Below, one piece after another: positions 1 to 6,553 of a stretch of 11,373 nucleotides of DNA. Within the stretch, counting starts at the first letter, position 1. Every line of letters begins with the position of its first letter. The stretch comes from DASRAJ01 sp039920305 (GTDB taxonomy: Bacteria; Bacteroidota; Bacteroidia; Chitinophagales; UBA10324), in contig JBDSEA010000046.1 of the NCBI GenBank assembly GCA_039920305.1, positions 1 to 11,373 of the forward strand, read 5' to 3'. The notes beneath the pieces were generated by a model that saw only the letters and a program-made list of their open reading frames with translations, was not told the DNA's origin and ran no database searches. The translations under genes and the position numbers were made by a program.

Positions 1-2
1 AT

Positions 3-43
3 GCCACTTGCACACCTTCTGCGCAAGTGGCTCTTTATTTTTT
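3..43 (+). terminator. Rho-independent terminator-like hairpin, copy 1
   Basis: A perfect 9-bp stem (GCCACTTGC at 3-11 with GCAAGTGGC at 23-31) closes an 11-base loop and is followed by a T-rich tract at 32-43. It would end a transcript coming from the left of the window, plausibly a tRNA gene there. The same stem and tail recur at 118-158 and, shortened, at 1897-1925. Confidence 0.7.
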
Positions 44-54
44 ATTCGGGCACA

Positions 55-108
55 GAGCGCTCCGATCTTCAATCGGAGAGGTCATCGGTTCGATCCCGTT
101 CACCTCCA
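55..108 (+). pseudogene. tRNA 3'-half fragment, copy 1
   Basis: Read as a tRNA, the segment gives the 3' side of the D stem (GAGC, 55-58), an anticodon stem CTCCG/CGGAG (60-64 with 74-78), variable loop AGGTC (79-83), T stem and loop ATCGG-TTCGATC-CCGTT (84-100, one T-T mismatch), the 3' acceptor strand CACCTCC (101-107) and discriminator A108. The matching 5' acceptor strand GGAGGTG and the 5' D arm are absent: T-rich terminator sequence lies there instead. The anticodon loop is 9 bases in this register; a 7-base loop is possible with a shifted stem, but position 33 is then C rather than the nearly invariant U, so no anticodon can be assigned safely. It is most likely a non-functional tRNA fragment. 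Confidence 0.65.
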
Positions 109-117
109 CCCATTGAT

Positions 118-158
118 GCCACTTGCACGCCTTCTGCGCAAGTGGCTCTTTATTTTTT
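118..158 (+). terminator. Rho-independent terminator-like hairpin, copy 2
   Basis: This has the same 9-bp stem and T-rich tail as the hairpin at 3-43, with one base changed in the loop (G at 129). It directly follows the first tRNA fragment, as expected if the repeat unit derives from a tRNA gene with its own terminator. Confidence 0.7.
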
Positions 159-169
159 ATTCGGGCACA

Positions 170-223
170 GAGCGCTCCGATCTTCAATCGGAGAGGTCAT
201 CGGTTCGATCCCGTTCACCTCCA
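170..223 (+). pseudogene. tRNA 3'-half fragment, copy 2
   Basis: The segment is identical over its whole length to the fragment at 55-108. It too lacks a 5' acceptor strand and D arm and has the oversized anticodon loop. Repeat identity stops one base after the discriminator, that is at the 3' end of the tRNA. Such a boundary is typical where integrating elements recombine at tRNA 3' ends, although no integrase gene is visible in the window. Confidence 0.65.
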
Positions 224-224
224 C

Positions 225-616
225 ATAGTGGCAGATAAGGGTTTCAGCGAAAGTTCAAACTCTTTTTTTTGGCCGGTTTAAACAAACTTCAGGAGCCAAA
301 AGGTCAAGGGAAGCATGAAAAGGTAGATTCTCTTATAGCCAACCTCCCGCTATTGACCGCAATAAAGTTGACATTCAACAGGATGCATGTCAATAATGGG
401 TTCGGAACGCTTTGAAGGTAGCCTTTTTCCTTTGTTGGCGCATACGCTATGACAAAACCTAAGCCTATAAGTTCAAGGTAATTCAATAATGTTTTTACCT
501 TGTAGTGCCATTTAAATCTGTGAGTGACTTTAAAAAAACGAGGATGATAGTCATGAATCATCCATGTCCCTAATAAAAGGAGATTCTAATGGCGTACAAA
601 TAGTTAGCTGGCATTT
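225..616. other. Gene-free stretch after the tRNA-fragment array
   Basis: I find no convincing gene here. An 85-codon reading frame on the minus strand (561-304) has no recognisable domain, a composition resembling translated non-coding DNA, and overlaps the terminator at 532-563, so I do not call it. The only structured element I can support is that terminator of the leftward beta-barrel gene. The boundary at about 225 could be the junction of an inserted or deleted segment next to the tRNA fragments, but nothing else marks it. Confidence 0.5.
532..563 (-). terminator. Rho-independent terminator of the beta-barrel gene
   Basis: Read on the minus strand, a 7-bp stem (GGATGAT with ATCATCC, 563-557 and 548-542) closes an 8-base loop and is followed within three bases by seven T residues (538-532). 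It lies 53 bases past the stop codon of the leftward gene at 617-1777 and is correctly oriented to end its transcript. The stem is only moderately GC-rich. Confidence 0.55.
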
Positions 617-1777
617 TTAGTCAGGCGTATTAACCTGAACAGGAAGCGCCATAGTGTGATGATGCCCCAACTTGAATGAATAATTTAGGAATATCACATA
701 GTCAGCAAAGGCAGCATCGCCATGTCGGACAGGATCAGTGGGTGAAACGTTTTGGTAGTTCTCGTCTGCCACACTCTGTGTTCTGTTTCTATACAACGCA
801 ACCGGCACAAACACACTGAATGAATGATTTTTGTATTCATAGGCTAGCCCCGGCTCCGCATCAACAATATAACCGGGTCTTCTGAATCCATCACTTTTCC
901 CAACTAAATCCTTCACCGGAATCCCCTCATACCGCGCACCTATACTTCCTGATAAGCCCTTAATAAAGGAAGGATAATAACTAATTCCTCCCCTGAACAA
1001 AAACTGATCGGGAATTGACATGTGCTGCTCGAATGGATTGCTTCGATAAGTAGCTGCTGAATTGGTATCCATGGGATTGAAAAGATAGAAGATGGAATAG
1101 TAACCATAAAACGGTTTGGTGAGTTGAAGAAAGCCGCTTGATTCAAAACTAATTCCCCATCCGCCGTCACCGGGTTGTATTCTTTGGTCTACCTCACGAT
1201 ATACGTTAGAATAGTCAGTTCCCTTATACAGGAAGGTATCTTTAGCATAGTACTTTCCCGTTGGAAACTTAATTCCTAAGCCGAGCGAAAGATTACCACG
1301 GGTTGATTTGTGTGTATCGAACATCCAGCGGTTTGCAGTAAGCCGAATGTCACCCAAGCCCCGGGTATTGGTCAATGTTCTCAATTTGGAAGTATCGGTA
1401 TTGCTTGTGAGTTGCGAACGTGTATTAAAACTTAAAGGAACATCGGCAGACAAAAACCATTGTTTGCTCAAGCCATAAGAATACAGCAGATCGAAAGAGT
1501 GAACGTAGTTAATCACATTGCTTCCTTCTTCCACTCGCTGCTTTTGCTCCACATCACCTACATAATGTTTGTACGATTTAAAATAGCGAAACCCTATCCC
1601 GAATTGCATGTCACCTTTACCAAGCAGCGAGGTGCCTTGTAAAGCAGAGCCGGTACAAACTGACCTTATCGCTACGCACCCTTGTGAAGATACGGTAAAG
1701 GAATACAGCACGGAAGCAAGGCATATCGCAACTGTAATCAGCTTGGTTGCTTGGGTGGAGTAAAATTTTTTTGCCAT
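617..1777 (-). CDS. Predicted outer-membrane beta-barrel protein, function unknown
   Basis: The 386-residue product begins with a basic N-terminus and a hydrophobic stretch at about residues 12-30, a signal peptide probably cleaved near residue 31-32, just before a QGCVAIRS motif. The rest is rich in aromatic, alternating-polarity segments separated by Gly/Asn/Asp turns, as in porin-like barrels, and a strand-like FLNYSFKLG segment lies near the C-terminus ahead of a short His-rich tail. To my memory, proteins with this GCVAIR-like start and internal GLGDIR and DGGWG motifs form a family of uncharacterised Bacteroidota outer-membrane proteins, sometimes labelled transporter; I know of no assigned substrate. 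The ATG at 1777 is supported by a -7 box 22 bases upstream. The gene stands alone, with its own promoter and terminator. The barrel call is sound; any transport role is inference. Confidence 0.8.
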   Translation of the reverse strand: MAKKFYSTQATKLITVAICLASVLYSFTVSSQGCVAIRSVCTGSALQGTSLLGKGDMQFGIGFRYFKSYKHYVGDVEQKQRVEEGSNVINYVHSFDLLYSYGLSKQWFLSADVPLSFNTRSQLTSNTDTSKLRTLTNTRGLGDIRLTANRWMFDTHKSTRGNLSLGLGIKFPTGKYYAKDTFLYKGTDYSNVYREVDQRIQPGDGGWGISFESSGFLQLTKPFYGYYSIFYLFNPMDTNSAATYRSNPFEQHMSIPDQFLFRGGISYYPSFIKGLSGSIGARYEGIPVKDLVGKSDGFRRPGYIVDAEPGLAYEYKNHSFSVFVPVALYRNRTQSVADENYQNVSPTDPVRHGDAAFADYVIFLNYSFKLGHHHTMALPVQVNTPD

Positions 1778-1799
1778 GGTTTTCTTTTTTGGATACCGG

Positions 1800-1807
1800 C
1801 AAATCTA
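1800..1807 (-). promoter_or_regulatory. Bacteroidota -7 box for the beta-barrel gene
   Basis: The minus strand reads TAGATTTG, an exact match to the TAnnTTTG consensus of the Bacteroidota primary sigma factor, 22 bases before the ATG at 1777. No TTTG -33 element is seen at the usual distance upstream, so the call rests on the -7 box and its spacing alone. Confidence 0.45.
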
Positions 1808-1896
1808 TAGTCGTGCGCGGTCACATAGTGTTAACCTAATTCAAAGATGTGTTAATGTATTGTTTATTAATTCACAATCTCTTTCGACTCTTTGTA

Positions 1897-1925
1897 CCAC
1901 TTGAGCAAGTGGCTCCTTTATTTTT
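1897..1925 (+). terminator. Orphan terminator-like hairpin related to the left-end repeats
   Basis: CCACTT and AAGTGG (1897-1902, 1907-1912) form a 6-bp stem with a GAGC loop, followed by a T-rich tail. The segment from GCAAGTGGCTC through the T tract matches the repeat terminators at 3-43 and 118-158 with one extra C. It sits between two divergent genes, where no rightward gene ends, so it has no obvious transcript to terminate. It is either a relic of the same repeat family or a dispersed hairpin element. Confidence 0.5.
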
Positions 1926-2051
1926 ACTTGAACACAATTAACGTGACATCATTCGCTGGTGGTCTTTGATTTTAATTTCAAAAAGTTTTTGCTACATCTA
2001 AACAATTGGTTGACGATGAGATGTTTGACTTTTTCATTTATTTGCTGTAAC

Positions 2052-2816
2052 ATGAGAGCACTGGTAACGGGAGCATCAGGTACAATCGGTACTGTACTTT
2101 GTGACGTTTTGAAGGCGCATCAATGGGAAGTTTATACCTGGAACAGAAACAACATTCCCGTGGATGATTATGATGAGATGGAGAATTATCTGAAGAGCAT
2201 CCATCCTGATGTGCTGTTTCATCTTGCTTACACCTCTGATCCCGATCTATCCTGGAAGGTAAACTATGAATGGACCAGTGAGCTGGCCTGGCTGACAAAA
2301 ATCCTGGATATCAGGTTTCTCTTTACAAGCACCAACCTGGTTTTCAAAAATTCCTTCTCCCCCATCGGTTTACAATCACTGCCGGATGCTGAGAGCGGAT
2401 ATGGGTTTGTGAAAAGAAAAGCGGAGGAGAGAATATTGATCCAGAATCAGGATGCGGTCATCGTAAGACTTGGATGGCAGATCGGAACATCAGCAGGATC
2501 GAATAACATGGTTGATTACTTCGAAAACAAAATGAAGAATGATGGCGTCATCAGGGCAAGCACCAAATGGTTCCCGGCCTGTTCATTTTTGCAGGATACC
2601 TGTGAGAAGCTCATGGAAATCGCTAAGGATTTTCCGCGATCAACCTATATGCTTGATTCCAATAAGCGCTGGAACATGCATGAAATAGCAGCCGGACTCA
2701 AAAGAAAATTTGATTTTGACTGGAAGATTCAATCAGTTGAGGATTTTGATTTTGATAGCCGGATGATTGATGATAGGGTGAGAATGGCATCACTTGATGA
2801 GAGAATTCCCCTGTAA
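2052..2816 (+). CDS. SDR-family NAD(P)-dependent reductase, RmlD-like
   Basis: The 254-residue product is an extended short-chain dehydrogenase/reductase resembling dTDP-4-dehydrorhamnose reductase (RmlD). It opens directly with a beta strand and the dinucleotide-binding motif GASGTIG (G7, G10, G13). The catalytic pair Y117 and K121 (YGFVK) is present, with an active-site Ser/Thr region at FTSTN (91-95). It is shorter than typical RmlD (about 280-300 residues) and diverges after the catalytic motif, so the true substrate may be another nucleotide sugar or carbonyl. I chose the ATG at 2052 because the Rossmann strand starts there; in-frame starts at 1959 (GTG) and 2016 add residues that fit no part of the fold. 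There is no Shine-Dalgarno sequence. No sugar-nucleotide or LPS genes lie nearby, so a rhamnose pathway role is not supported by context. Confidence 0.82.
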   Translation: MRALVTGASGTIGTVLCDVLKAHQWEVYTWNRNNIPVDDYDEMENYLKSIHPDVLFHLAYTSDPDLSWKVNYEWTSELAWLTKILDIRFLFTSTNLVFKNSFSPIGLQSLPDAESGYGFVKRKAEERILIQNQDAVIVRLGWQIGTSAGSNNMVDYFENKMKNDGVIRASTKWFPACSFLQDTCEKLMEIAKDFPRSTYMLDSNKRWNMHEIAAGLKRKFDFDWKIQSVEDFDFDSRMIDDRVRMASLDERIPL

Positions 2817-2874
2817 AAACCTTTCCTTCAGTATTTCATTGAGATTCACGAAGCATGCTTCCCTTCAGAAAAAG

Positions 2875-2882
2875 TATTTTTG
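2875..2882 (+). promoter_or_regulatory. Bacteroidota -7 box for the arylsulfotransferase-like gene
   Basis: TATTTTTG is an exact TAnnTTTG match, 26 bases before the ATG at 2909 and 58 bases past the preceding stop codon. This suggests the gene has its own promoter although it follows the reductase on the same strand. No clear -33 TTTG is found at the expected spacing. Confidence 0.45.
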
Positions 2883-2908
2883 CAGTCAATTATTTACCAT
2901 AGCCTATA

Positions 2909-4720
2909 ATGAAAAATACTTTTCTCCTTTTGTTTATTCTTATAGTGGGCTATTCAAACATAACAGCGCAATTTATTTATGTAAATCCTAAGCCCGGTTC
3001 TGCGAACCATCGCCCTGAAGTAACTATTGCCCTGAATCCCGGAAGTGATGTTGATCCATTATCCCTTTCTCAGCCGGATTTATTTTTCATCACCGGAAGT
3101 AAAAGCGGAAATCACACTTTCAAAATAATATTATCTGCTGATAGACATACCATCATTCTAAAGCCTCACATACCATTTATTCATAGTGAAAATGTAACCG
3201 TGACCGCAGGTGATGGAATTAAAACCGTGGATGAAAAAAGCATCAACGGCACCACCTATTCATTTTCCATCATCAGCCGGGAACCATCAGCTTCCTCACA
3301 ACAAAAACTACAAAGCGATGATCCGGTGGGCAGGTATCAGCAAGATCAGCCAACAGCAGAAAAGCTTACAAATTTTCCGTTATTTACCATCTCGGTAAAC
3401 AATAACCCGGCTCCGGGATCATTTTTCTTTTGCAATAAGAACGATGACTTTTTTAATATCTCCTATCTCACCATCCTGAATAATGACGGGAGCTTTGACT
3501 ACTCGGAATTGAATAATAATGTGCCCAATGACTGGAAGATGAATGACAATTGCATGTTTACCTACTATGATCAGGTAAACGTAAAGTGGCTGATGCTTGA
3601 TACCAGTTTTAATCTGCTGGATTCATTTCAATGCGGTAATGGCCTTGAAGAATATACAAATGCTCATGAATTTAGAATCTGGCCTGACGGGCATGCTTAT
3701 ATTGAAGCCTACGATGAGCAGATAATTGATATGAGCCTGTATGTTCCCGGGGGAGATACTGCTGCAGTGGTCAGCGGATTTACGGTGCAGCGGCTCGATG
3801 CCGATCACAACGTGGTATTTGAATGGAGAAGCTGGGATTATTTTCAATTTACTGATGCAGTAATACAAACCCCGCTAACACAGCACTTTGTGGACCCCGT
3901 GCACGGGAACTCCATAGAAGAGGACTTTGATGGCAACCTGATTTTCAGTGAGCGCCACATGAGTGAGATCACAAAGGTAAATGCCACCACGGGAAATATC
4001 ATGTGGCGGATGGGAGGCGAGAACAATGAATTTACTTTTGTAGATGATATTGATACAGTACCCTTTTATTATCAGCATTATGTGAGACGACTGCCGAATG
4101 GACATATCCTGTTCTTTAATAATAACAACTACCAGGTTCCACCAGAATCATCAGCCAAAGAATATTCATTGGATGAAATTAACAAGATTGCAACTCTTGA
4201 ATGGCACTATAACCACCCGTTTACAAACTTACAACCGGTGTATGGCAGGGCGGGCGGAAGCGCACAGCGATTGTCAAACGGCAATACAGTAATATGCTGG
4301 GGTTATGCGAACAACTATTCCTCCAATCCAACCTTCACAGAGATTGATAGTTCGGGGAACATTGTTTTCGAATTTGCGTTTGATGATTCAACTCAATATA
4401 ATTACAGAACTACCAAGCATATATGGCAAACCTGCGATGGGGTCGCCACAGGAAATGCTGTACCCGCGGCAGATGCCGCCGTTTTTATTTCGCCCAATCC
4501 TTCTTCCGGAGATTTTTCACTTTCGTTTACCGGCTTCAGCAACAGCAAAATATCATTTGAGATTCAAAATATTCTTGGAGAAGTGATCTATTCTGATCAG
4601 ATTTCCAAGGAAAATACCAATACACCAATAAGCCTGTCTTTAAAACTTGCGGCAGGATTATATTTCTGCAGCGTGAAGGGTGGAAATAAAAACCTGAGTG
4701 AAAAGATTCTTGTTCAGTAA
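2909..4720 (+). CDS. Arylsulfotransferase (ASST)-family protein with T9SS sorting domain
   Basis: The 603-residue protein has a signal peptide (1-20, ending ITA before Q21), an SbsA-like Ig domain (about 22-122), a linker, a six-bladed-propeller ASST-type domain (about 155-510) and a type A C-terminal T9SS sorting domain (about 525-603, starting at the FISPNPSSG motif). ASST enzymes transfer sulfate between phenolic esters and phenols without PAPS, through a sulfated histidine. Family signatures are AHEF (H253), HGNSIEEDFDGN (H332), ITKVNATTGNIMWRMGG, QHYVRRLPNGH (H390, R393/R394) and GSAQRLSNGNTVICWG; which His is the nucleophile cannot be settled without alignment. The sorting domain predicts export across the outer membrane with surface attachment or release, unlike the periplasmic enterobacterial enzyme. 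No dsbL/dsbI-type partners are adjacent. The family is sure; the sulfotransferase activity and substrate are not. Confidence 0.88.
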   Translation: MKNTFLLLFILIVGYSNITAQFIYVNPKPGSANHRPEVTIALNPGSDVDPLSLSQPDLFFITGSKSGNHTFKIILSADRHTIILKPHIPFIHSENVTVTAGDGIKTVDEKSINGTTYSFSIISREPSASSQQKLQSDDPVGRYQQDQPTAEKLTNFPLFTISVNNNPAPGSFFFCNKNDDFFNISYLTILNNDGSFDYSELNNNVPNDWKMNDNCMFTYYDQVNVKWLMLDTSFNLLDSFQCGNGLEEYTNAHEFRIWPDGHAYIEAYDEQIIDMSLYVPGGDTAAVVSGFTVQRLDADHNVVFEWRSWDYFQFTDAVIQTPLTQHFVDPVHGNSIEEDFDGNLIFSERHMSEITKVNATTGNIMWRMGGENNEFTFVDDIDTVPFYYQHYVRRLPNGHILFFNNNNYQVPPESSAKEYSLDEINKIATLEWHYNHPFTNLQPVYGRAGGSAQRLSNGNTVICWGYANNYSSNPTFTEIDSSGNIVFEFAFDDSTQYNYRTTKHIWQTCDGVATGNAVPAADAAVFISPNPSSGDFSLSFTGFSNSKISFEIQNILGEVIYSDQISKENTNTPISLSLKLAAGLYFCSVKGGNKNLSEKILVQ

Positions 4721-4721
4721 T

Positions 4722-6014
4722 TCATGAACGCATTGCGTTTTCAATCTCCTCTGTCTCAATGGGAAATGAACTCATCAAATCTACAGGATCCCCTTCCGTT
4801 ACAAGGATGTTGTTTTCGATTCTGATTCCGATATTTTCTTCCGGAATATACAAGCCAGGCTCGCAGGTAAAAACCATTCCCGGTTTCAGAACCGCAAATC
4901 TCCATCCTGTATCGTGTACATCCAGACCCAGGTAGTGGCTGGTGCCATGCATGAAATATTTCTTGTAAAGCGGCTTATCCTCATCCTGTTTTGCGACTTC
5001 ATCGGCCTTTAAAAGGCCAAGCCTAATCAATTCTTCTTCCATGAGCTTACCCACTGTTTTTGTATTAAACTCATGTAAATTCAGGCCGGGGCGTAACAAC
5101 TTCCTCGCATGCTTCATAACCCGGAGAACCGTGTCATAGATTTCCTTTTGCCTTGGAGTAAATTTCCCATTAACCGGTAATGTCCGGGTCAGGTCAGCAG
5201 CATAATTTGCATACTCGGCACCAAAATCAAGCAGCAGCATATCACCATCTCTGCATTCAGCATTGTTATCAATGTAATGGAGAACACAGGCATTCTTTCC
5301 ACTTGCAATGATGGGACTGTATGCATGCCCTGTAGCGCGGTTCCGTATGAACTCATGTGTGATCTCTGCTTCTATTTCATATTCCATTACCCCCGGCTTC
5401 ACAAATTTTAATATACGGTCGAAAGCCTTTTTAGTGATGGCGATTGCATTCCTGATCAGGGCAAGCTCAGTTTCCGTTTTTAAACTTCGCAGCTCACCCA
5501 TTATACGGGCTGATCTTGAATATTGATGAAGCGGGAAACGATTTTTTAGATCGAGGGCAAATCGAAGACTTTTGTAAGGCACCTCATTTACTGTCCGGTC
5601 ATGCTCATTCAGATTCAGGTAAACACTTTGAGCATAACACATTACGCTATTCAGAATGGTGTTGAATTCCTCATACCATTTAACCCCTTTGATTCCTGAT
5701 ACTTTATGCGCTTCTTCAATGGTATATTTATGGCCCTCCCAAACCTCGATATCTTCATTCGTTTTACGGAGAAACAGCAGTTCACGGTATTCTTCACGCG
5801 GACAATCAGGATAAAGCAGAAGGACAGAATCCTCCTGATCAATCCCGGAAAGGTAAAAGATATCCGAATCCTGCCTGAACATATATTGACCGTCAGCACT
5901 TCTGGGCATCTGATCATTGCTCATAAATACAGCAAGAGAATCTGGTGGGAGACGAGCACAGAATTTTTTTCTGTTCTCAACAAAAAGCTGAGGGTCTATG
6001 GGAGAATATTTCAT
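4722..6014 (-). CDS. pepP: Xaa-Pro aminopeptidase (M24B metallopeptidase)
   Basis: The 430-residue product removes N-terminal residues from peptides with proline at position 2, using two divalent metal ions in a pita-bread fold. An N-terminal aminopeptidase P domain (about 5-140) carries the typical RQDSDIFYLSG segment; the catalytic domain runs from about 180 to 425. All five metal ligands are present: D263 and D274 (spaced 11, as in E. coli PepP), H356 in HGTSHYLG, E385 in CEPGLYI and E400 in GIRIENNIL. H246, H360 and H367 fit the substrate-site histidines. I place the start at the ATG at 6014, not the in-frame ATG at 6170: the longer form adds 52 residues with no match to the family, and an exact -7 box lies just upstream of 6014. 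The stop is one base from that of the convergent arylsulfotransferase-like gene. Confidence 0.95.
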   Translation of the reverse strand: MKYSPIDPQLFVENRKKFCARLPPDSLAVFMSNDQMPRSADGQYMFRQDSDIFYLSGIDQEDSVLLLYPDCPREEYRELLFLRKTNEDIEVWEGHKYTIEEAHKVSGIKGVKWYEEFNTILNSVMCYAQSVYLNLNEHDRTVNEVPYKSLRFALDLKNRFPLHQYSRSARIMGELRSLKTETELALIRNAIAITKKAFDRILKFVKPGVMEYEIEAEITHEFIRNRATGHAYSPIIASGKNACVLHYIDNNAECRDGDMLLLDFGAEYANYAADLTRTLPVNGKFTPRQKEIYDTVLRVMKHARKLLRPGLNLHEFNTKTVGKLMEEELIRLGLLKADEVAKQDEDKPLYKKYFMHGTSHYLGLDVHDTGWRFAVLKPGMVFTCEPGLYIPEENIGIRIENNILVTEGDPVDLMSSFPIETEEIENAMRS

Positions 6015-6036
6015 TAAGAAATTTTTTGAAGCGCCG

Positions 6037-6044
6037 CAAATATA
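6037..6044 (-). promoter_or_regulatory. Bacteroidota -7 box for pepP
   Basis: The minus strand reads TATATTTG, an exact TAnnTTTG match 22 bases before the pepP ATG at 6014, in the 109-base gap after the FtsB-like gene. It supports the shorter start and suggests pepP can be transcribed apart from its upstream neighbours. No -33 TTTG is visible. Confidence 0.45.
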
Positions 6045-6123
6045 GAGATGACGGTGCCCGCATTTTATCCCGCGATGACATTTCGACGAAGGACTTAATA
6101 TGTAATCAATTACAGCCCGGGAA

Positions 6124-6465
6124 TTATTTTTTTTCTGCCTTTGGGACAATGACAAAAAGATCCTCATCATCTTTCTTCATCATGTAGCGCTCGCGGGCAA
6201 ATTTTTCGAGCGAATTCTTATTGGTCATTAATTCCTGCTTTTCTTTTTTTACTCCTGCAATCTGAAGGGTGTAATAGCTTTTCTTCTGACGATAATCTGA
6301 AAGCTTCATGCGCAGGTGAGCCTGTGAAATGATGTTGTTACGGTCGAAAAAAAACATCCAGATGAGAAATGAAAGGGTGGCAATAAAATATTTATTGCGC
6401 ATCCATAATGGGATTTTTTCCTTCAGTATCCGCGGAAAGGATTTTCTCTTTGCTGACTTTGCCAT
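6124..6465 (-). CDS. Septum formation initiator protein (FtsB/DivIC family)
   Basis: This 113-residue bitopic membrane protein is of the FtsB/DivIC type. It has a basic cytoplasmic N-terminus (residues 1-25), one transmembrane segment (about 26-40), a periplasmic coiled coil (about 44-88) and the family's short C-terminal motif LEKFARERYMMKKDDEDLFVI. Family members bind FtsL and FtsQ in the divisome and help activate septal peptidoglycan synthesis. Length and layout are normal. It lies 88 bases downstream of the OmpA-lipoprotein gene and 109 bases upstream of pepP on the same strand. The family includes both FtsB and DivIC, and the sequence alone does not say which name fits, so no symbol is given. 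Confidence 0.9.
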   Translation of the reverse strand: MAKSAKRKSFPRILKEKIPLWMRNKYFIATLSFLIWMFFFDRNNIISQAHLRMKLSDYRQKKSYYTLQIAGVKKEKQELMTNKNSLEKFARERYMMKKDDEDLFVIVPKAEKK

Positions 6466-6553
6466 TTGAAACTCTGAGCAAAAGTGATATTTGTAAATGA
6501 AAACAGTTTAGTAGTTTCTGTTCATTTTCAACAAGCTGTATAAAACTGTCTTA

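Larger units (their letters stand above)
1..224 (+). repeat. Two tandem 115-base units of terminator hairpin plus tRNA 3' half
   Basis: Bases 1-109 and 116-224 are the same apart from one change (A at 14, G at 129), so the period is 115 bases. Each unit has a GC-containing hairpin with a T-rich tail followed by the D-stem end, anticodon arm, T arm and 3' acceptor strand of a tRNA. The second copy ends just after the acceptor strand, where the sequence becomes unrelated. The array may continue to the left of the window, so the copy number is a minimum. The near identity implies recent duplication or ongoing homogenisation. An intact parental tRNA gene with the same terminator probably lies upstream, but that is inference. 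The two copies read as small overlapping ORFs, which I regard as spurious. Confidence 0.93.

Noticed and set aside
55..108. Functional tRNA gene at the left edge
   Set aside because: There is no 5' acceptor strand or D arm, and the anticodon loop is 9 bases, or 7 with C in place of U33.
1..224. CRISPR array
   Set aside because: The two units are contiguous direct repeats without unique spacers, and no cas genes are present.
1..238. Two overlapping 75-76-codon plus-strand frames across the tandem repeat
   Set aside because: They are open only because the 115-base unit lacks stops in those frames; the underlying sequence is hairpin plus tRNA fragment.
304..561. 85-codon minus-strand reading frame in the left intergenic stretch
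   Set aside because: It shows no domain or conserved-looking motif, overlaps the terminator of the beta-barrel gene, and its composition resembles translated non-coding DNA.
1959..2051. Upstream GTG/ATG extension of the SDR reductase
   Set aside because: The Rossmann strand and GASGTIG motif start right after the ATG at 2052; the 31 extra residues fit no domain or credible signal peptide.
2052..4720. Sugar-nucleotide or LPS biosynthesis operon based on the RmlD-like gene
   Set aside because: No glycosyltransferase or other rml genes are present, and the following gene is an exported sulfotransferase-like protein with its own promoter box.
6015..6170. 52-residue N-terminal extension of pepP
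   Set aside because: It does not match the aminopeptidase P family, overlaps the -7 box at 6037-6044, and comes close to the end of the FtsB-like gene.
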